Shown: in pieces, positions 5,930-6,119 of the stretch
How positions within the stretch are numbered: the first letter of the stretch is position 1
Layout: each line of letters begins with the position of its first letter
Assembly (NCBI GenBank): GCA_021812825.1
Contig: JAKAMO010000135.1
Coordinates: 1 to 6,119, forward strand
Reading direction: 5' to 3'
DNA: 6,119 nt
Source of the DNA: a bacterium
GTDB lineage: Bacteria > Elusimicrobiota > Elusimicrobia > Elusimicrobiales > UBA9959
Made by a program: the position numbers and the translations under genes
Notes under the pieces: model-generated
Seen by the model: the letters and a program-made list of their open reading frames with translations, nothing else
Databases searched by the model: none
Told to the model about the DNA's origin: nothing

Positions 5930-5957
5930 CCTCAAAAGGTGCCAGGCACCTTCTGCG
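5930..5957. repeat. Palindromic repeat, copy 1 (right arm partly decayed)
   Basis: The left arm CCTCAAAAGGTGCC (5930-5943) is identical to that of copy 2 at 5965. The centre is A (5944), where copy 2 has T. The right arm begins GGCACCTT (5945-5952), then differs from copy 2 at three of the last six positions. The inner AAGGTGCC/GGCACCTT pairing is perfect. It starts 2 nt after the stop of the TIGR03545 gene, 35 bp before copy 2, in the same orientation. Confidence 0.85.
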
Positions 5958-5964
5958 AAAAAAG

Positions 5965-5993
5965 CCTCAAAAGGTGCCTGGCACCTTTTGAGG
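5965..5993. repeat. Perfect 29-bp palindromic repeat, copy 2
   Basis: CCTCAAAAGGTGCC (5965-5978) and GGCACCTTTTGAGG (5980-5993) are exact reverse complements around a single T at 5979. As RNA it could fold into a hairpin with about 12 pairs and a 5-nt loop. No T-rich run follows on either strand at the end of the stem, so it is not a standard intrinsic terminator, although a role at these convergent 3' ends is possible. Form and placement resemble REP-type elements mobilised by RAYT (Y1 transposase) proteins, but no such gene is in the window. Confidence 0.9.
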
Positions 5994-6003
5994 AATAAAG
6001 GTT

Positions 6004-6040
6004 AAAAGGTACCAGCCTAAAAGGGGGCGGCACCTTTAGG
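6004..6040. repeat. Diverged third copy of the palindromic repeat
   Basis: AAAGGTACC (6005-6013) pairs with GGCACCTTT (6029-6037) with one mismatch (A/C), but the two arms are separated by a 15-nt spacer instead of one base. The core differs from the other copies by GGTACC in place of GGTGCC. A second pairing is possible: CCTAAA (6016-6021) with TTTAGG (6035-6040). It reads as a mutated, expanded relative of copies 1 and 2. Only the family resemblance is firm. Confidence 0.6.
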
Positions 6041-6042
6041 GG

Positions 6043-6119
6043 TTAGAGCAGTTTCTGTTCGGTGATGCCGGTTATGCCGGCGTCCCTGGCCGTGTCCGCC
6101 AGGGTGAAGTCCTTGGTGA
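6043..6119 (-). CDS. C-terminal end of an unidentified protein (partial, start outside window)
   Basis: On the minus strand a frame open from the window edge ends at TAA (6045-6043). It encodes 24 residues beginning TKDFTLADTARDAG and ending ITEQKLL. Codon use is GC-rich with one ATA, like the other genes, which supports real coding. The gene would be convergent with the TIGR03545 gene, leaving a 114-bp gap filled by the palindromic repeats. The piece is too short to assign a family, and I do not recognise it. It is too short a frame to stand out without its upstream part. Confidence 0.6.
   Translation of the reverse strand, partial: TKDFTLADTARDAGITGITEQKLL

Noticed and set aside
5929..6042. 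CRISPR array
   Set aside because: The repeats are palindromic over their full length, only two are alike, and the few bases between them (5958-5964) are too short to be a spacer.

Overview
The window is about 6.1 kb of GC-rich, densely coding chromosome, probably from a Gram-negative (diderm) bacterium. No ribosomal or taxonomic marker gene is present. The diderm reading rests mainly on the TIGR03546/TIGR03545 gene pair, a family pair I recall as confined to bacteria with an outer membrane. Isoleucine codon choice is notable: ATC dominates, ATA is frequent and ATT is rare. Elusimicrobiota or a similar environmental lineage is possible, but this is a weak guess.

Left part (1-3008, + strand): a tight signalling operon. 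It holds the C-terminus of a phytochrome-type histidine kinase, a single-domain Rcp1/CheY-like response regulator, a small GAF protein with a C-terminal double-CxxC module, and a membrane-anchored GAF histidine kinase of the HDFNN class. Gaps are 8 and 9 nt, then a 4-nt ATGA overlap, so the genes are probably co-transcribed. Two kinases flank one output-less regulator and one soluble GAF protein, which suggests a branched phosphorelay with at least two inputs. What it senses is not visible here.

Middle (2994-3641): a minus-strand mntP-type manganese exporter overlaps the end of the kinase tail to tail by 15 bp. It is divergent from the next + gene. The 72-bp gap between those two starts holds a -10 element for each gene, each placed so that RNA would begin at or next to the start codon (leaderless). 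Between the -10 elements is a GC-rich inverted repeat followed by a T-rich run on the + strand. It could be a terminator for readthrough from the signalling operon, or an operator shared by the two promoters.

Right part (3642-5928, + strand): the two-gene TIGR03546-TIGR03545 unit. It encodes a small polytopic membrane protein (DUF2062-like) followed, 1 nt later and behind a strong Shine-Dalgarno sequence, by a 590-residue single-anchor protein with AsmA-like features and long charged helices. The function is uncharacterised; envelope biogenesis or lipid handling is an inference. This is the least described system in the window.

Right edge (5929-6119): a 114-bp intergenic region between convergent genes carries two close copies and one decayed copy of a palindromic repeat built on AAAAGGTGCC/GGCACCTTTT. 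The last 24 codons of an unidentified minus-strand gene follow.
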